A DNA stretch of 64,000 nucleotides from Liolophura sinensis (taxonomy: Eukaryota > Mollusca > Polyplacophora > Chitonida > Chitonidae), in the NCBI RefSeq assembly GCF_032854445.1, contig NC_088302.1:56460237-56524236 (forward strand), in the 5' to 3' direction. This document shows positions 28,301 through 36,775 of this stretch, piece after piece; positions within the stretch are counted from its first letter, which is position 1, and each line of letters starts with the position of its first letter. The position numbers and the translations under genes are program-made. The notes below the pieces were generated by a model that was not told the origin of the DNA, did no database searches, and worked only from the letters and a program-made list of their open reading frames with translations.

Positions 28301-31300
28301 CAAGTTGGCCTCCTCGTTGACACTGCAAACTGATAATCTCAAGTAATTAAAGTAATGACTGACTATATATAAACTCACGTTGGCCTCCTCGTTGACACTG
28401 CAAACTGATAATCTCAAGTAATTAAAGTAATGACTGACTATATATAAACTCAAGTTGGCCTCCTCGTTGACACTGCAAACTGATAATCTCAAGTAATTAA
28501 AGTAATCACTGACTATATATGAACTCAAGTTGGCCTCCTCGTTGACACTGCAAACTGATAATCTCAAGTAATTAAAGTAATGACTGACTATATATAAACT
28601 CAAGTTGGCCTCCTCGTTGACACTGCAAACTGATAATCTCAAGTAATTAAAGTAATCACTGACTATATATGAACTCAAGTTGGCCTCCTCGTTGACACTG
28701 CAAACTGATAATCTCAAGTAATTAAAGTAATGACTGACTATATATAAACTCAAGTTGGCCTCCTCGTTGACACTGCAAACTGATAATCTCAAGTAATTAA
28801 AGTAATCACTGCCTATATATAAACTCAAGATGGCCTCCTCGTTGACACTGCAAACTGATAATCTCAAGTAATTAAAGTAATGACTGACTATATATAAACT
28901 CAAGTTGGCCTCCTCGTTGACACTGCAAACTGATAATCGGCGCACTTTGCAGTTATTGTTACATGTATTTCAGGATACCAGTCCAGTGAAGTGTAAGGCC
29001 TGCCCAAAAAACTTATAACCTCTAGCAACAGTCTAGACTGACAAACTCACAATATGAGCAATAGGTCTTGACATCACTTTTAAACAATACTTAATAGCCA
29101 AGAATCCATACAGAATGGTTAACATTAATGGCTTATGGAATATGTGCTTGTCATTCTCAGGCTGTAAAGGACATGTATGCTCAAAACGATCGAAAAAAAA
29201 AAGAAAAAACATTTCACAAAATCATGCAACACCTTACATGTGTACTAGAAACCTGAATAGTGCATTCAGGTGAATGTTTAGTGCATTATCTAAATTCTCT
29301 AGATATATTATCATTACTTTATATATATATATGTATATGTACTTATATAAAATAAACATAGATTTTAATCAACAAAAGCAGTTCAAAATGAAGTCTGATT
29401 TAACTTGTTGACAGGATACTAATCACATGAAATTTACTGTGAAAATCAGCCACCGACAATGAGAAAATTAAAAGACCCACAAATAGTGAATTACTGCATG
29501 AGTGTTTACTATAATGATCTTTAGAGAGGCTACATATTTAGAGAGAAAAAATACACTGCTGTCACTTTTTCCACGACGAATACGGCTGGATCTCAACGGC
29601 CTGAAGTCCTGTCTGGTACACATCTCCCATGTTCAGTCGTTGATCAAAACAGCAGTGAATCAATGTCTCCGGTAAATATTCATATATGACAAAGGAGGTT
29701 TTAATTTGGCTGCTAAGCCAGTTATCAAATTTCAGACTCCCGAAAACGAAACCTGGAAGCAAACTGCATGCTTGCCTTGAAAAAAGCTGAAGATATTAGT
29801 GCAACCTGACGTCACATGCAGTCACTTGCCAATGCCAAAAACAGAGTGATCGGAAGCCGAAGTAGATCAAATTATTCGAGTGGATCACTTTGGCACAGGC
29901 CAAAGATGCTTACTGTGTCTCATATTTGATTTCATATGCCCCTTCATTTCCAAAAATTGTCTTGCCTTCTTAAATCTTAAATCAACACAGACTGGCATGA
30001 AGATTTCCATGAAAGGGAGATAACTCGTAATGCGAACAGGTTGCTTCGCAGAGCTTTGGATATGTCCAAACTGAGTTTATGTAAAATTTTGAATATTTCT
30101 ATCAAAAAACAACCTCGAATTGAATAAATATAACCATCTACATGTATTGAGTTTTTTTTATGACAGATGGAATACCGGCTCGTCCAACTGACTTCTATGA
30201 AACCCTGACTGTATCTTCCACGTTTGGACAGGTGTCAAGAAGACATGTATGTAGGGTATAATGAATTACTTACTGGAGATGAGTAATGGCTTACGTATTA
30301 AAGTAAAAGAGAAGCGCATTCCTGGAGAGAAACTACTCCAACTGTGATCCAATTTACCTCTTGATTTCTATCAAAGAGGCTAAAAGTGAGATTTTTTCAA
30401 AATCCAATCAAATTTTGCCTGTTATTTTAGAATCTTTCACAAAATATCAGCCTCACTGTGCACAGTTACAGTTCAAAATTGGAAATAGAATTCCTAAAAT
30501 TTAAAAAGTGGGTTACACTATAGCTTTTCCTTACTAAAGAATCATTTTAGCAATGTAAATAGTACGGGTACGAGACTAATATTTATAAAGAGGCAATAAT
30601 TTGAGATATTCTTGGCAAATTACAGAAAATCTGATTTTGTTAGCCAAAATTTATTTTTTAACAAAAATCTCCAGCATAGCCTATTCAGTACTGTCAGATA
30701 TTAAGACAAACCATTTACGCAGTTTAGAAAGGTTACATTTTACGCCCATGCTTCTTACCGTCATAATCTTTGCACCTGGGTCTGGGAGGCGGGGGCGTGT
30801 TGCGTCGACCGTGAGAGTTCCAGTCATAGCGGTTGTCCACTGTGCGAGACACAACACTGATAGCACTGGGGATAGACATAGGGGTAGGCTCTGGCTCACT
30901 CGAGTACTTGCCATTGTCCTGCACTGGGGTAGAGCCACGGCTGTCAATGTCAACATGGCCCACTAAAAACACAAACGTGGTGAACGTCAGAAACACAGCT
31001 TCTGTCAATTCACAAAACCCAACCACAATCCGTAACATTCACCTCTCTAGAAGAAGAACACTCCTAAAGTGACTTCCTTGCCTAAGTAGGCGACATGGGA
31101 CATTCCTCATGCGAGGCTCCTCTTTCAGGTGTCTACTAAAGGTTCCATAATTTTTCTATCGTTTCAAGCTAAATCCAGGGTGTAACCTCGCTATCAGAGC
31201 TTTACCAATCAGCTGGGTGTTATTTAAAGTCCTGTAATCCTTACAGACAAGATTGTGTATCTACTGTCATTCTTCAACCTCACAAGGTGTTTATTCAAAA

Positions 31301-34300
31301 CATATTCTGACAGCATTATTCAGATACAATTATACTTTTGTGAAGACCTGAAACTAGTCAATCCAACCAATTGTGTTTTGTCTCAAAACCCAATTAAAAT
31401 GAGCACAAATTGCACTGAAAGTTGCTCTTTAATATGCAAAATGGTTGAGAAATTAGGGTGCAATGTAAGAAATGTTGTAGAACACAGCACATAAGCGAAA
31501 AAAAAAAAAAAAAAAGGCTGTCCACATACAATTCTATCTATAGCATGTGCAAAATCTCGGTACGATTTAAACATGTCTTAATGGGTTGTGTCTTAATGTG
31601 ATGCACTTGGCCAGTCAAAATTACACACAGAATAACTGGCCTTAATGGAGTTGTGTCTTAATGTGATGCACTTGGCCAGTCAAAATTACACACAGAATAA
31701 CTGGCCTTAATGGAGTTGTGTCTTAATGTGATGCACTTGGCCAGTCAAAATTACACACAGAATAACTGGCCTTCATGGGGTTGTGTCTTAATGTGACGCA
31801 CTTGGCCAGTCAAAATTACATACAGAATAACTGGCCTTCATGGGGTTGTGTCTTAATGTGATGCACTTGGCCAGTCAAAATTACATACAGAATAACTGCC
31901 TTCAAGGGGTTGTGTCTTAATGTGATGCACGTGGCCAGTCAAAATTACACACAGAATAACCTGGCCTTAATGGAGTTGTGTCTGAATGTGATTGCACTTG
32001 GCCAGTCAAAATTACATACAGAATAACTGGCCTTCATGGGGTTGTGTCTTAATGTGATGCACTTGGCCAGTCAAAATTACATACAGAATAACTGGCGTTA
32101 ATGGGGTTGTGTCTTAATGTGATGCACTTGGCCAGTCAAAATTACATACAGAATAACTGGCCTTAATGGGGTTGTGTTTTAATGTGATGCACTTGGCCAG
32201 TCAAAATTACATACAGAATAACTGGCCTTAATGGAGTTGTGTCTTAATGTGATGCACTTGGCCAGTCAAAATTACATACAGAATAACTGGCCTTCATGGG
32301 GTTGTGTCTTAATGTGATGCACTTGGCCAGTCAAAATTACATACAGAATAACTGGCCTTAATGGAGTTGTGTCTTAATGTGATGCACTTGGCCAGTCAAA
32401 ATTACATACAGAATAACTGGCCTTAATGGGGTTGTGTCTTAATGTGATGCACTTGGCCAGTCAAAATTACATACAGAATGATTACAGTGTATGAAATTTC
32501 AGCGTGGATTTACTAACACATATCAGGTGGGGATCTAGGTGGGGTCACGAAGAATGATTACAATGCGTGAAATTTCAGGGTGGACTGGCAAGGACTTACC
32601 AGGAGGGGATCTAGGTGGGGTCACGTAAAATGATTACAGTGTATGAAATTTCAGGGTGGACTAACAAGGCATCTAGGTGGGGTCACATAGAATTATTACA
32701 GTGTATGAAATTTCAGGGTGGATTTACTAGGACATACCAGGGTGGGATCTAGGTTGGGTTACATAGAATGATTACAGTGTATCAAATTTCAGGGTGGACT
32801 GACAAGGACTTACCTGGAGGGGATCTAGGTGGGGTCATGGATCTGCTTCTGGATCGTGACCTTCTCCAGTTGGGACTTCTTGACCTGTCTCTTGATCGCC
32901 CACGTAGCCGACTTGTCGGGCCTCGTGAGCAATTTCTTGGTGATCTGTCCCGTGACCGGCTTCTCGACCTTCTGCGAACTGGTTCGTCCCGACCATACCG
33001 TCTGTCAGCGGGGTATCTTCCTCGTTCATCAAAACGTCTTCTGCGATCATCTCGGTCGCTGACAAAATGATAACGGTACAATATGGCTGAATCTGGTCAT
33101 TAAATTGAACACAATTGTTGTACACAATCCCGTGTAACCTTACTAAATTACTTATTTGGACCAGGCACAAATTATATACCAAAAGAACCCAACAAAAAAC
33201 CAATCTAATCTACAATGTACAGTAAGTTATCTCTGCCTCAAAACACCTGTAATGACACCATAATTATGATCATTCTGGAGATGTTCCTTAGCGCATCATT
33301 AAGGTTTCAAATTTATCAATCCATATTTCCCTTCAAAACACCTTGCTGTGTTTTCAATTGTGGAATGAGGTTTCAGAACCTACTTGGGAGAAGTTAACTT
33401 GAAAATCAGTGAGCATTCTCATCTATCTTATATACAAGCTATGTTAAGAGTAATGCATTATGGAGTGCACCCTAGTGGACAAATTTTCTTACCCGTCTCT
33501 TCCTCGATTCCTATTAGGACTACGAGAACGGCGTCTGTATACACTTTTACTTCCATCCTCAGAAATCTGTAAATACATGGAAACAATTCAATAGTGGCTG
33601 GTAGTGACAGCATAAACCGGGAATAAAGGAAACAATTGTCTTTCCCATCACTATACTTGCTAAACACATTTTAATGGAGAATAGTAAAATAACCAGGATG
33701 TTAACAGGCAAAGTAGAAACAAAGATACATGTCAATGTAAAAAGAGATGAAACACAGCTGAGATTGCAAACAAAACAACAGAGAAGGCACAATGATCTCA
33801 GAAACGTTACCCACCTCTTCTGAGGATTTCTTCCTTTTGTCTGTAGAAGCTGCAGAAGATTGCTGATTGCTCAGTTGGTTTTGACTGACTGGTGTCAAAA
33901 CTGATGTAGCTGAATTTGTATTTGATGGAGGCAATGGAGGCGGAGCTGATGTTGGAGGGGGTGGGGCTACAGCTGGGGTTAATGCGAGATAGGACTGTGA
34001 TGTCAAGGTCTCAAATAGTGTTTCCACAAAAGCTTTTGTCTCTGAAATATAGAACATAACCTTCTTAGTTCTGATTCACTAAGAACTTACAGCCAGAGCA
34101 AGTGGTCCTCATGAAAGTTTTCAAAAATGATAGCTTATCATTAATATTTTTTCACAAGGAGAGCAGAACTGACAATTCATGAAAAAATTATTCAGATACA
34201 AAGTTTTCAAAAACCACTATTCATTTAGTGTTGTTTAACGCAGTACAACTTCACAAATTTGATTATTTCAAACATCGTCTATGACAACTCCAATAATGAC

Positions 34301-36775
34301 AAGGCAATACAGGACTCTTGAAAATCACTCAAATAAAACCCAAATATTGATTTACGTGCCACCTGGCAGTCCTGGCCTTGAGAAAATAGCTGGAGAACAG
34401 TTAATCACTCATCACAGCGAGTAATTCAAACAGTTTTATATAATGATATACATGTACAAGTAACTTATTTTATGTCGAGTATCACGCATCTTGACTGGAC
34501 TTCAGGTTCCTGGATCATAAAGCCATCTTAGACTTAAGTCAAAATTTAAAATCACTTTAAAATTGTTATTTTTGATGAAACCAGGTCAAAATACTGCATG
34601 ACAATGTAAATTCTGGGTAAGTTATTGTACAACTAATTTCAGGTAAAACAAGGAGATGAAAATTCCAAATTTTATGAATAAAATTTTGACATTAGTCTAA
34701 GATTGTTTCATGACCCCAGGACCAGGTGAAAACAACAAGAGTGTGAGTGATTACTAACCTCTCAAAGCCAGGACTGTGAAGAATAAGAGCTGCTGCTGTA
34801 CTCAACACTGCGCAGTACTAAAGAGTATTCTTCTTATGACAGTCAGGAATTTTTTTTTTACTCTAATGGGCAGTCAAGTTCATAGGGGGGGGGGGAGGGA
34901 TATCATGACATCAGTTAGAACTTGTGGTAATCATTGCTCCTCAACGAAGACCTAACCTGTCATTACCTTGGTGGATATCACCAGGTTCTAAACTTGGATG
35001 TGAAACTTACTCTGCTGAAGGAATACTTCAAGTTGGTCTTGACAAAAATCCTTGAGATCTGTGTCTGGTTTGTTCTTCTTTAACAGCGCAACTACATACT
35101 GAGACAGTGTGTTAGGGTCAGCGTCACATCTGTAAAACAGAATCAATACTCATTAACAACAAATACTCATTTGCAACAGATTCTACTAAATGCCTCGTGT
35201 GTATTACACTGTGTTTTCGATACCAGTAACTGTATGACTGTTTATATATCACTTTACAAAATAGAAGAACAGATGACCGAATTAACTTTATGCAATCATG
35301 GTGAGTCTCGGGTGCATGAAAATCTCCGAACTGCACGCCAACATACATGGAAATCACCCTACCAAATCAGGACCACACTACCAGTCTTAACGGAGAAAAC
35401 TTAAAAACAGGACCCTATAGGCTGAAAAGAACGCAATTTTTTCTATCTGGTGGTGCCTGCTGCATAATTTTGCGACTTTTCCTTGCCATACATGTAAAGC
35501 CTGAATACGGCAAAGCTGGTATAAATCACTGAGTCCATCGCATCCTCCATCTTTAACACCCTGTAATTTATGCTGGGGTTGTTGACTGTCAGCCAATGAG
35601 ACTATTAAAACTGCCTGCTTGTTCGTGTAAACCCGGAACCTAGGTCCAACATTCCAGTTTAGCGATCGTCAAGTGGAAAACGAACTGTACTGTTCACTAC
35701 CTTCTGGGGAGAAGAGTTCTACCGGAAATGTACGAACTGCACTTTGGCAGTTTCTGACGACAATTTTCCTCCTAACACAGAAGACTTCAGGACTAGTTCT
35801 TAGGCAAAATGGAGTCGCCCACAGCGGATGTTGACAAGGACTATATTTATAATTTATCACCTTGAGATACATATTAGAATTTTTTATGGCATGCACCTGC
35901 AAGAAAATGCATGCTCTTTTCCATGCTATTTGATTGATATTTAAATTTTCTTTTCCTTTAAATTACAAGATTAACAATGGCTTCATCCATCATCATTGCT
36001 GTAGAATACAAAGAACAATTTTCCCAGCCAGTCGAGATAGAAAAGTTAACACTGGAGGTTCAGTCAAGGCTTGTTGCTGTGTATCTCAGCCACTTTCACA
36101 AAGACGTTGTACTTGTATGATATCGCACAAATAAGTACATTAATGTGATGTACAAAATATCGTACGACAAATGTACGATAAATAAATATCGCATGCTGGT
36201 TTGCTGTGAAAGTGGTCCCAGCCTCACTCTCCACATTTTCTGCCTGGTCTTCAATCACGATCTTTGGATCACCATGATTTTGACCACACAAATGTCAACA
36301 CTTGATCAGATTTCTGCATATAACCAGTCTGATATTGATTTAAACAAGTTTGAGTGACTGGAAGGATCCTTTTCTACTCAAATTTCAAAAGAAAAGCTGT
36401 TTTACAGTTGATTTAAAGGCACACTTTGTTCTGGAACAGTACCCAGTGCTTAACTTGAGGCAACACCCAGTACTTGACTAGTGGCAGTACCCAGTACTTA
36501 ACGAGTAGTGCACAGGTTACAGTCAATATACATCTACACAAAATACATAACTGATTGTTCTTCTAAACATAAATTCACAACGCAAATTAATCTGTGCAAC
36601 TGATGTGGTGACGGTGCAACTGATGTGGTGACGGAGCAACCGAAGCAACAACGCAACCCTTTCGACTCCCCTGTTTCCATATTACCACATATTCTATATT
36701 ATTCTAACATACTTACATTGGGGTTAGAGTCTTCTTTAGCCATATTTTCAACGCTTCAAGGTTTTCAATTAACAT
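10267..36775 (-). CDS. RBM26: RBM26/RBM27 RNA-binding protein, whole gene (22 coding exons)
   Basis: Orthologue of vertebrate RBM26 and RBM27 and Drosophila swm, a nuclear protein tied in the family to the polyA-tail exosome targeting pathway that degrades non-coding and aberrant RNAs. All 22 coding exons join in phase to about 1,018 residues (1,003 with the shorter exon 7), close to the vertebrate length. Order: PWI-like helical domain (1 to ~75), low-complexity and RS-rich region (~80-240), CCCH zinc finger (C305, C314, C320, H324; C-X8-C-X5-C-X3-H), proline-rich linker (~325-475), RRM1 (~555-630), coiled coil (~720-845), RGG stretch (~850-890), RRM2 (~895-965), acidic tail ending SRSWRR. 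The start is the conserved MLIENLEALK. It diverges from AFG2A across about 0.5 kb. Introns carry ten or more minisatellites. Whether a 5' UTR intron precedes exon 1 is unclear. Confidence 0.95.
10654..10776 (-). CDS. RBM26: RBM26 exon 21 (end of RRM2)
   Basis: Encodes VAATGTEFKGKTLIMKWHIP, the last beta strand of RRM2, then a pure aspartate tract from GAT/GAC repeats. 41 codons, phase 0 at both ends; the donor is GTAATG. Confidence 0.92.
11444..11527 (-). CDS. RBM26: RBM26 exon 20 (RRM2 centre)
   Basis: 28 codons, QHGEVENVDFEG then QAAVVTFKTRQDAEK. The AVVTFKTR stretch is the RNP1-like strand of RRM2, matching AVITFKTRAEAE in vertebrates. Confidence 0.93.
12029..12250 (-). CDS. RBM26: RBM26 exon 19 (RGG stretch and start of RRM2)
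   Basis: 74 codons. Begins AASMGLLSGRGRGRGRG, passes through a glycine-arginine-rich run, and ends with LKMSGFGPDDKNDLLLHLA, the first strand and helix of RRM2. Phase 0 at both ends. Confidence 0.95.
12538..12631 (-). mobile_element. SINE family A 3' fragment
   Basis: Only the tail end remains: ATTTATCTGATTGGTGTTTT, the TACTCAAAAATATTTCAC block and GCGACCAGCATTGTAGTGGG. It lies in RBM26 intron 18 beside irregular GAGAAATGTTGACAA repeats (12,390-12,530). Confidence 0.75.
12752..12856 (-). CDS. RBM26: RBM26 exon 18 (coiled coil)
   Basis: 35 codons, AKKEILDTELELISKQ then DLRKKLDDLTRE: heptad-like charged helix matching the KELLDTELDL region of vertebrate RBM26. Phase 0. Confidence 0.93.
13078..13161 (-). 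CDS. RBM26: RBM26 exon 17 (coiled coil)
   Basis: 28 codons, TIKDLSVQIDNLKTELMP then KKTTFKSDVQ. Continues the helical region; the donor is GTAAGT. Confidence 0.9.
13481..13543 (-). CDS. RBM26: RBM26 exon 16 (coiled coil)
   Basis: Short exon of 21 codons, LLLGKVEKSKDKAEDKASLM and Q, aligning with the LEKNKTMKSEDKAEIM region of vertebrates. Flanked by AG and GTGTGT, phase 0. Confidence 0.88.
13565..15060. repeat. 27-bp minisatellite, about 55 copies
   Basis: Units of 27 bp with ATGTTTAACATATCAGTATG and AGGCATC. Variants differ at GCATCATG or GCGTCATG, ATCAG or ATCGG, and at a GAGAGCCTATG form. It fills most of RBM26 intron 15. A period divisible by three leaves minus-strand frames of up to 141 codons (MLNMMPHTD repeated); I do not regard them as genes. 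Confidence 0.95.
15243..15320 (-). CDS. RBM26: RBM26 exon 15 (coiled coil)
   Basis: 26 codons, QEALKKKLELQKQKQQLLQ then RYIEQQK, a glutamine- and lysine-rich helix matching QEALKLQQDVRKRKQEIL in vertebrates. Phase 0, donor GTATGG. Confidence 0.93.
15360..15692. repeat. 64-bp minisatellite, 5 copies
   Basis: Near-identical units around CACAGTTCTGCACTAAAGTA, AATAAGTCTGGACACCCTAA and TTTCCACAGTTGATCACTC, in RBM26 intron 14 just upstream of exon 15 in transcript sense. Confidence 0.93.
15693..17774. other. RBM26 intron 14 interior, no gene seen
   Basis: AT-rich intron sequence with a SINE fragment at 16,028-16,106 and an imperfect inverted repeat at about 16,458-16,570 (GTTTGCATTTGTTTCC on one side, GGAAACAAACG on the other). 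No exon recognised. Confidence 0.5.
16028..16106 (+). mobile_element. SINE family A 3' fragment
   Basis: Contains ACCATAATACTGGCCGCCGT, GTGAAATATTCTTGAG, CACCAATCAAATAAATAAAT and a TAAA tail, antisense to RBM26. Confidence 0.8.
17775..17990. repeat. 42-bp minisatellite, 5 copies
   Basis: Units with GTGGAGGGTTCCTTGTAAAT and CATGCAACACAAGACACAC, in RBM26 intron 14. The period is a multiple of three, giving spurious open frames on both strands. Confidence 0.92.
18437..18583 (-). CDS. RBM26: RBM26 exon 14
   Basis: 49 codons beginning SLLYASSGGTLTKTVFNPAA, the conserved LTKTVYNPAAL motif, and ending NKKSLLEEQQKK where the coiled coil starts. Phase 0. Confidence 0.95.
18892..19041 (-). CDS. RBM26: RBM26 exon 13 (linker after RRM1)
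   Basis: 50 codons, GTGGSQPGGSTVSSTGEDQ then VKTRLGIPSPDKLQL. The VKTRLG motif corresponds to the repeated VKERLG or VKDRLG motifs of the vertebrate linker. Confidence 0.92.
19573..19710 (-). CDS. RBM26: RBM26 exon 12 (RRM1, second half)
   Basis: 46 codons containing DAALITFSSNAEANSAYRSS and FNNRFIKLFWHK. ALITFSSNAEA is the RNP1 strand and helix 2; FIKLFWH matches FIKVYWH of vertebrate RBM26. Phase 0. Confidence 0.95.
20063..20190 (-). CDS. RBM26: RBM26 exon 11 (RRM1, first half)
   Basis: Encodes ATLEVRKVPPEFNTIAKLNE then HFGKFGTLVNIQ, nearly the vertebrate KLELRKVPPELNNISKLNEHF. LEVRKVP is the RNP2 strand. It ends at phase 0 with GTAGGT. Confidence 0.96.
20536..20850. repeat. 55-bp minisatellite, 6 copies
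   Basis: Units with CATGCAGAGACCTGGAAGAA, CCCACGCAGGCTTACTGA and ATATACGGAAGTGT, in RBM26 intron 10. Confidence 0.92.
20851..22632. other. RBM26 intron 10 interior
   Basis: Intron sequence with one full SINE (21,301-21,576); otherwise single-copy with no exon recognised. Confidence 0.5.
21301..21576 (-). mobile_element. SINE family A, full length with target duplications
   Basis: Complete tRNA-headed SINE in the RBM26 sense. A-box-like TGGCTCAGTCGG lies at the right end, B-box-like GAGTTCAAGTCC inside, then CCACCATAATGCTGGCCGCC, the tail and an oligo-A run (T-run at 21,301-21,325). Flanked by TGATGTTATTTAGA at 21,287-21,300 and 21,577-21,590, so the insertion is intact and fairly recent. 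Confidence 0.92.
22633..22845 (-). CDS. RBM26: RBM26 exon 10
   Basis: 71 codons, linker between zinc finger and RRM1: DSAGIQVPGYNENGQNNR, then KRPYQKFSQSPPH and HQKRHFDYNRLG. HFDYNRLG corresponds to the WFDKPNFNR region before RRM1 in vertebrates. Enters and leaves in phase 1. Confidence 0.9.
23065..23425 (-). mobile_element. SINE family B (RUDI-like), full length
   Basis: tRNA-like head at the right end (minus-strand GCCCGGATAGCACAGTTGGT as A-box region, then AGATCCAGGATCAATCC near the B-box), a long conserved body (GATACGGGTCAACCAGTCGT on the plus strand), and a tail with TTGTTGAGTACGACGTTAAA. Flanked by CAATCCTAGAGGA at 23,052-23,064 and 23,426-23,438. It matches my memory of a SINE common across molluscs; the RUDI name is tentative. 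Confidence 0.88.
23485..24510. repeat. 39-bp minisatellite, array 1, about 26 copies
   Basis: Units of 39 bp with GGAATGGGCACATACACTTA and ACTGTTACATCTATTCTTT, in RBM26 intron 9. A period of 13 codons leaves frames open on both strands. The array is interrupted at 24,513 by a MITE-like element and resumes at 25,283. Confidence 0.95.
24513..25282. mobile_element. MITE-like element, 770 bp, TA target duplication
   Basis: Begins CTGTAAATGGCTTT and ends with the inverted AAAAGCATTTACAG, each bordered by TA (24,511-24,512 and 25,283-25,284). Subterminal CCGCGAA and CCGCGAATAAA blocks also face each other. It splits the 39-bp array. No transposase frame is visible, so it is a non-autonomous DNA element; TA suggests the Tc1/mariner group, but the superfamily is not established. 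Confidence 0.65.
25283..25728. repeat. 39-bp minisatellite, array 2, dimeric form
   Basis: Continuation of the 39-bp family. Here alternating units form a 78-bp dimer: TTCTATGAAATGTGCACAAA with CACTGTACTGTTGCATCTAC, then TCTTCAGGATGAACACATAC. Confidence 0.93.
25812..26000 (-). CDS. RBM26: RBM26 exon 9
   Basis: 63 codons. PYQPEGYNPEAPAINPPRS matches DGYNPEAPSI of vertebrate RBM26; the rest is proline-rich (FHPQPPAPPSTRGRD). The acceptor is TTATTTCAG in transcript sense. Confidence 0.94.
26212..26367 (-). CDS. RBM26: RBM26 exon 8 (proline-rich)
   Basis: 52 codons, GPPPPPPPGMSGMPPGIPPP, then RLPGPRVMGPRPPPGPPQ, equivalent to the PPPPGLPPPPP linker of vertebrates. Phase 1 at both ends; donor GTAAGT. 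Confidence 0.93.
26368..27859. other. RBM26 intron 7, no feature seen
   Basis: Single-copy intron sequence. A short GAAGT microsatellite at about 27,264-27,282 is the only repeat noted. Confidence 0.5.
27860..28012 (-). CDS. RBM26: RBM26 exon 7 (CCCH zinc finger) with tandem in-frame donors
   Basis: Encodes EKGFCMRGDLCPFDHGLDP, the body of the CCCH finger, then VIVEDINIPPVLPFNPTG. The last 45 bp are duplicated. Donor 1 (GTACGT, exon end at 27,905) and donor 2 (GTATGT, exon end at 27,860) keep the same phase, so either can be used; the longer form adds TSQYIPPVLPFNPTG. The first cysteine of the finger comes from exon 6. Confidence 0.95.
28225..28935. repeat. 75-bp minisatellite, about 9 copies
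   Basis: Units of 75 bp with CTCAAGTAATTAAAGTAAT, GTTGGCCTCCTCGTTGACAC and TGCAAACTGATAAT, in RBM26 intron 6. Copies alternate between ATCACTGACTATATATGAAC and ATGACTGACTATATATAAAC, a 150-bp higher-order unit. A 258-codon minus-strand frame across it is a repeat artefact. Confidence 0.95.
28936..30758. other. RBM26 intron 6 interior
   Basis: AT-rich intron sequence with a short TATATA stretch near 29,320. One unplaced minus-strand open frame (29,562-29,762) is listed separately as an observation. No known exon. Confidence 0.45.
30759..30962 (-). CDS. RBM26: RBM26 exon 6
   Basis: 68 codons: GHVDIDSRGSTPVQDNGKYS, MSIPSAISVVSRTVD, WNSHGRRNTPPPPRPRCKDYD. It ends with the first zinc-finger cysteine (C305), matching KKRCRDYDEKGFC of vertebrates. 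The codon for E310 is split across intron 6. Confidence 0.95.
31570..32478. repeat. 64-bp minisatellite, 14 copies
   Basis: Units with GTTGTGTCTTAATGTGATGC, ACTTGGCCAGTCAAAATTAC and ATACAGAATAACTGGCCTTA, in RBM26 intron 5. Confidence 0.95.
32500..32820. repeat. 75-bp repeat containing the RBM26 exon 5 border
   Basis: Four diverged copies of a ~75-bp segment joining the 3' end of exon 5 (GGGATCTAGGTGGGGTCA on the plus strand) to its donor (GGACTTACC) and the intron start (TGAAATTTCAGGGTGGA). The fifth copy, at the right, is the functional border. Copies near 32,599 and 32,737 keep a usable GT donor. Confidence 0.88.
32814..33058 (-). CDS. RBM26: RBM26 exon 5 (RS-rich)
   Basis: 82 codons rich in RS and RD dipeptides (VRRRSRSRSRDRSP, RDRSRSPNWRRSRSRSRS), ending MTPPRSPP. 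Corresponds to the arginine-serine region of vertebrate RBM26. Donor GTAAGT at the left end; the last bases of the exon are repeated in the intron. Confidence 0.95.
33493..33566 (-). CDS. RBM26: RBM26 exon 4 (RS-rich)
   Basis: ISEDGSKSVYRRRSRSPNRN then RGRD. Starts in phase 0 after TTTACAG and leaves two bases completed by exon 5. Confidence 0.92.
33815..34041 (-). CDS. RBM26: RBM26 exon 3 (end of PWI-like domain)
   Basis: Starts TKAFVETLFETLTSQSYL, aligning with TQIFVEKLFDAVNTKSYL in vertebrates, then a proline- and serine-rich stretch and KRKKSSEE. Phase 1 in, phase 0 out. Confidence 0.95.
34501..34730. mobile_element. MITE-like element with about 50-bp inverted repeats
   Basis: In RBM26 intron 2. 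The left end has CCTGGATCATAAAGCCATCT then TAGACTTAAGTCAAAATTT; the right end carries the inverted counterpart with AATCTTAGACTAATGTCAAA and GTCATGAAACA. The unit is about 230 bp with no coding capacity. A related end appears at 63,945-64,000. Confidence 0.65.
35011..35129 (-). CDS. RBM26: RBM26 exon 2 (PWI-like domain)
   Basis: ICDADPNTLSQYVVALLKKN then DLKDFCQDQLEVFLQ, very close to ICDADPSALAKYVLALVKKD of human RBM26. Phases 2 in and 1 out fit exons 1 and 3. Confidence 0.97.
35130..36716. other. RBM26 intron 1
   Basis: No exon seen. Three irregular copies of a ~28-bp repeat (CAGTACCCAGTACTTAAC) lie at 36,435-36,510 and two copies of CAACTGATGTGGTGACGG at 36,596-36,640. Confidence 0.5.
36717..36775 (-). 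CDS. RBM26: RBM26 exon 1 (start codon)
   Basis: Encodes MLIENLEALKIWLKKTLTP; human RBM26 starts MIIENLEALKSWLSKTLEP, which fixes the start. The donor is GTAAGT; two leftover bases join exon 2 to give the isoleucine of ICDADP. Confidence 0.96.

Noticed and set aside
30601-30966. Plus-strand 121-codon frame opposite RBM26 exon 6
   Set aside because: Antisense shadow of a well supported coding exon.
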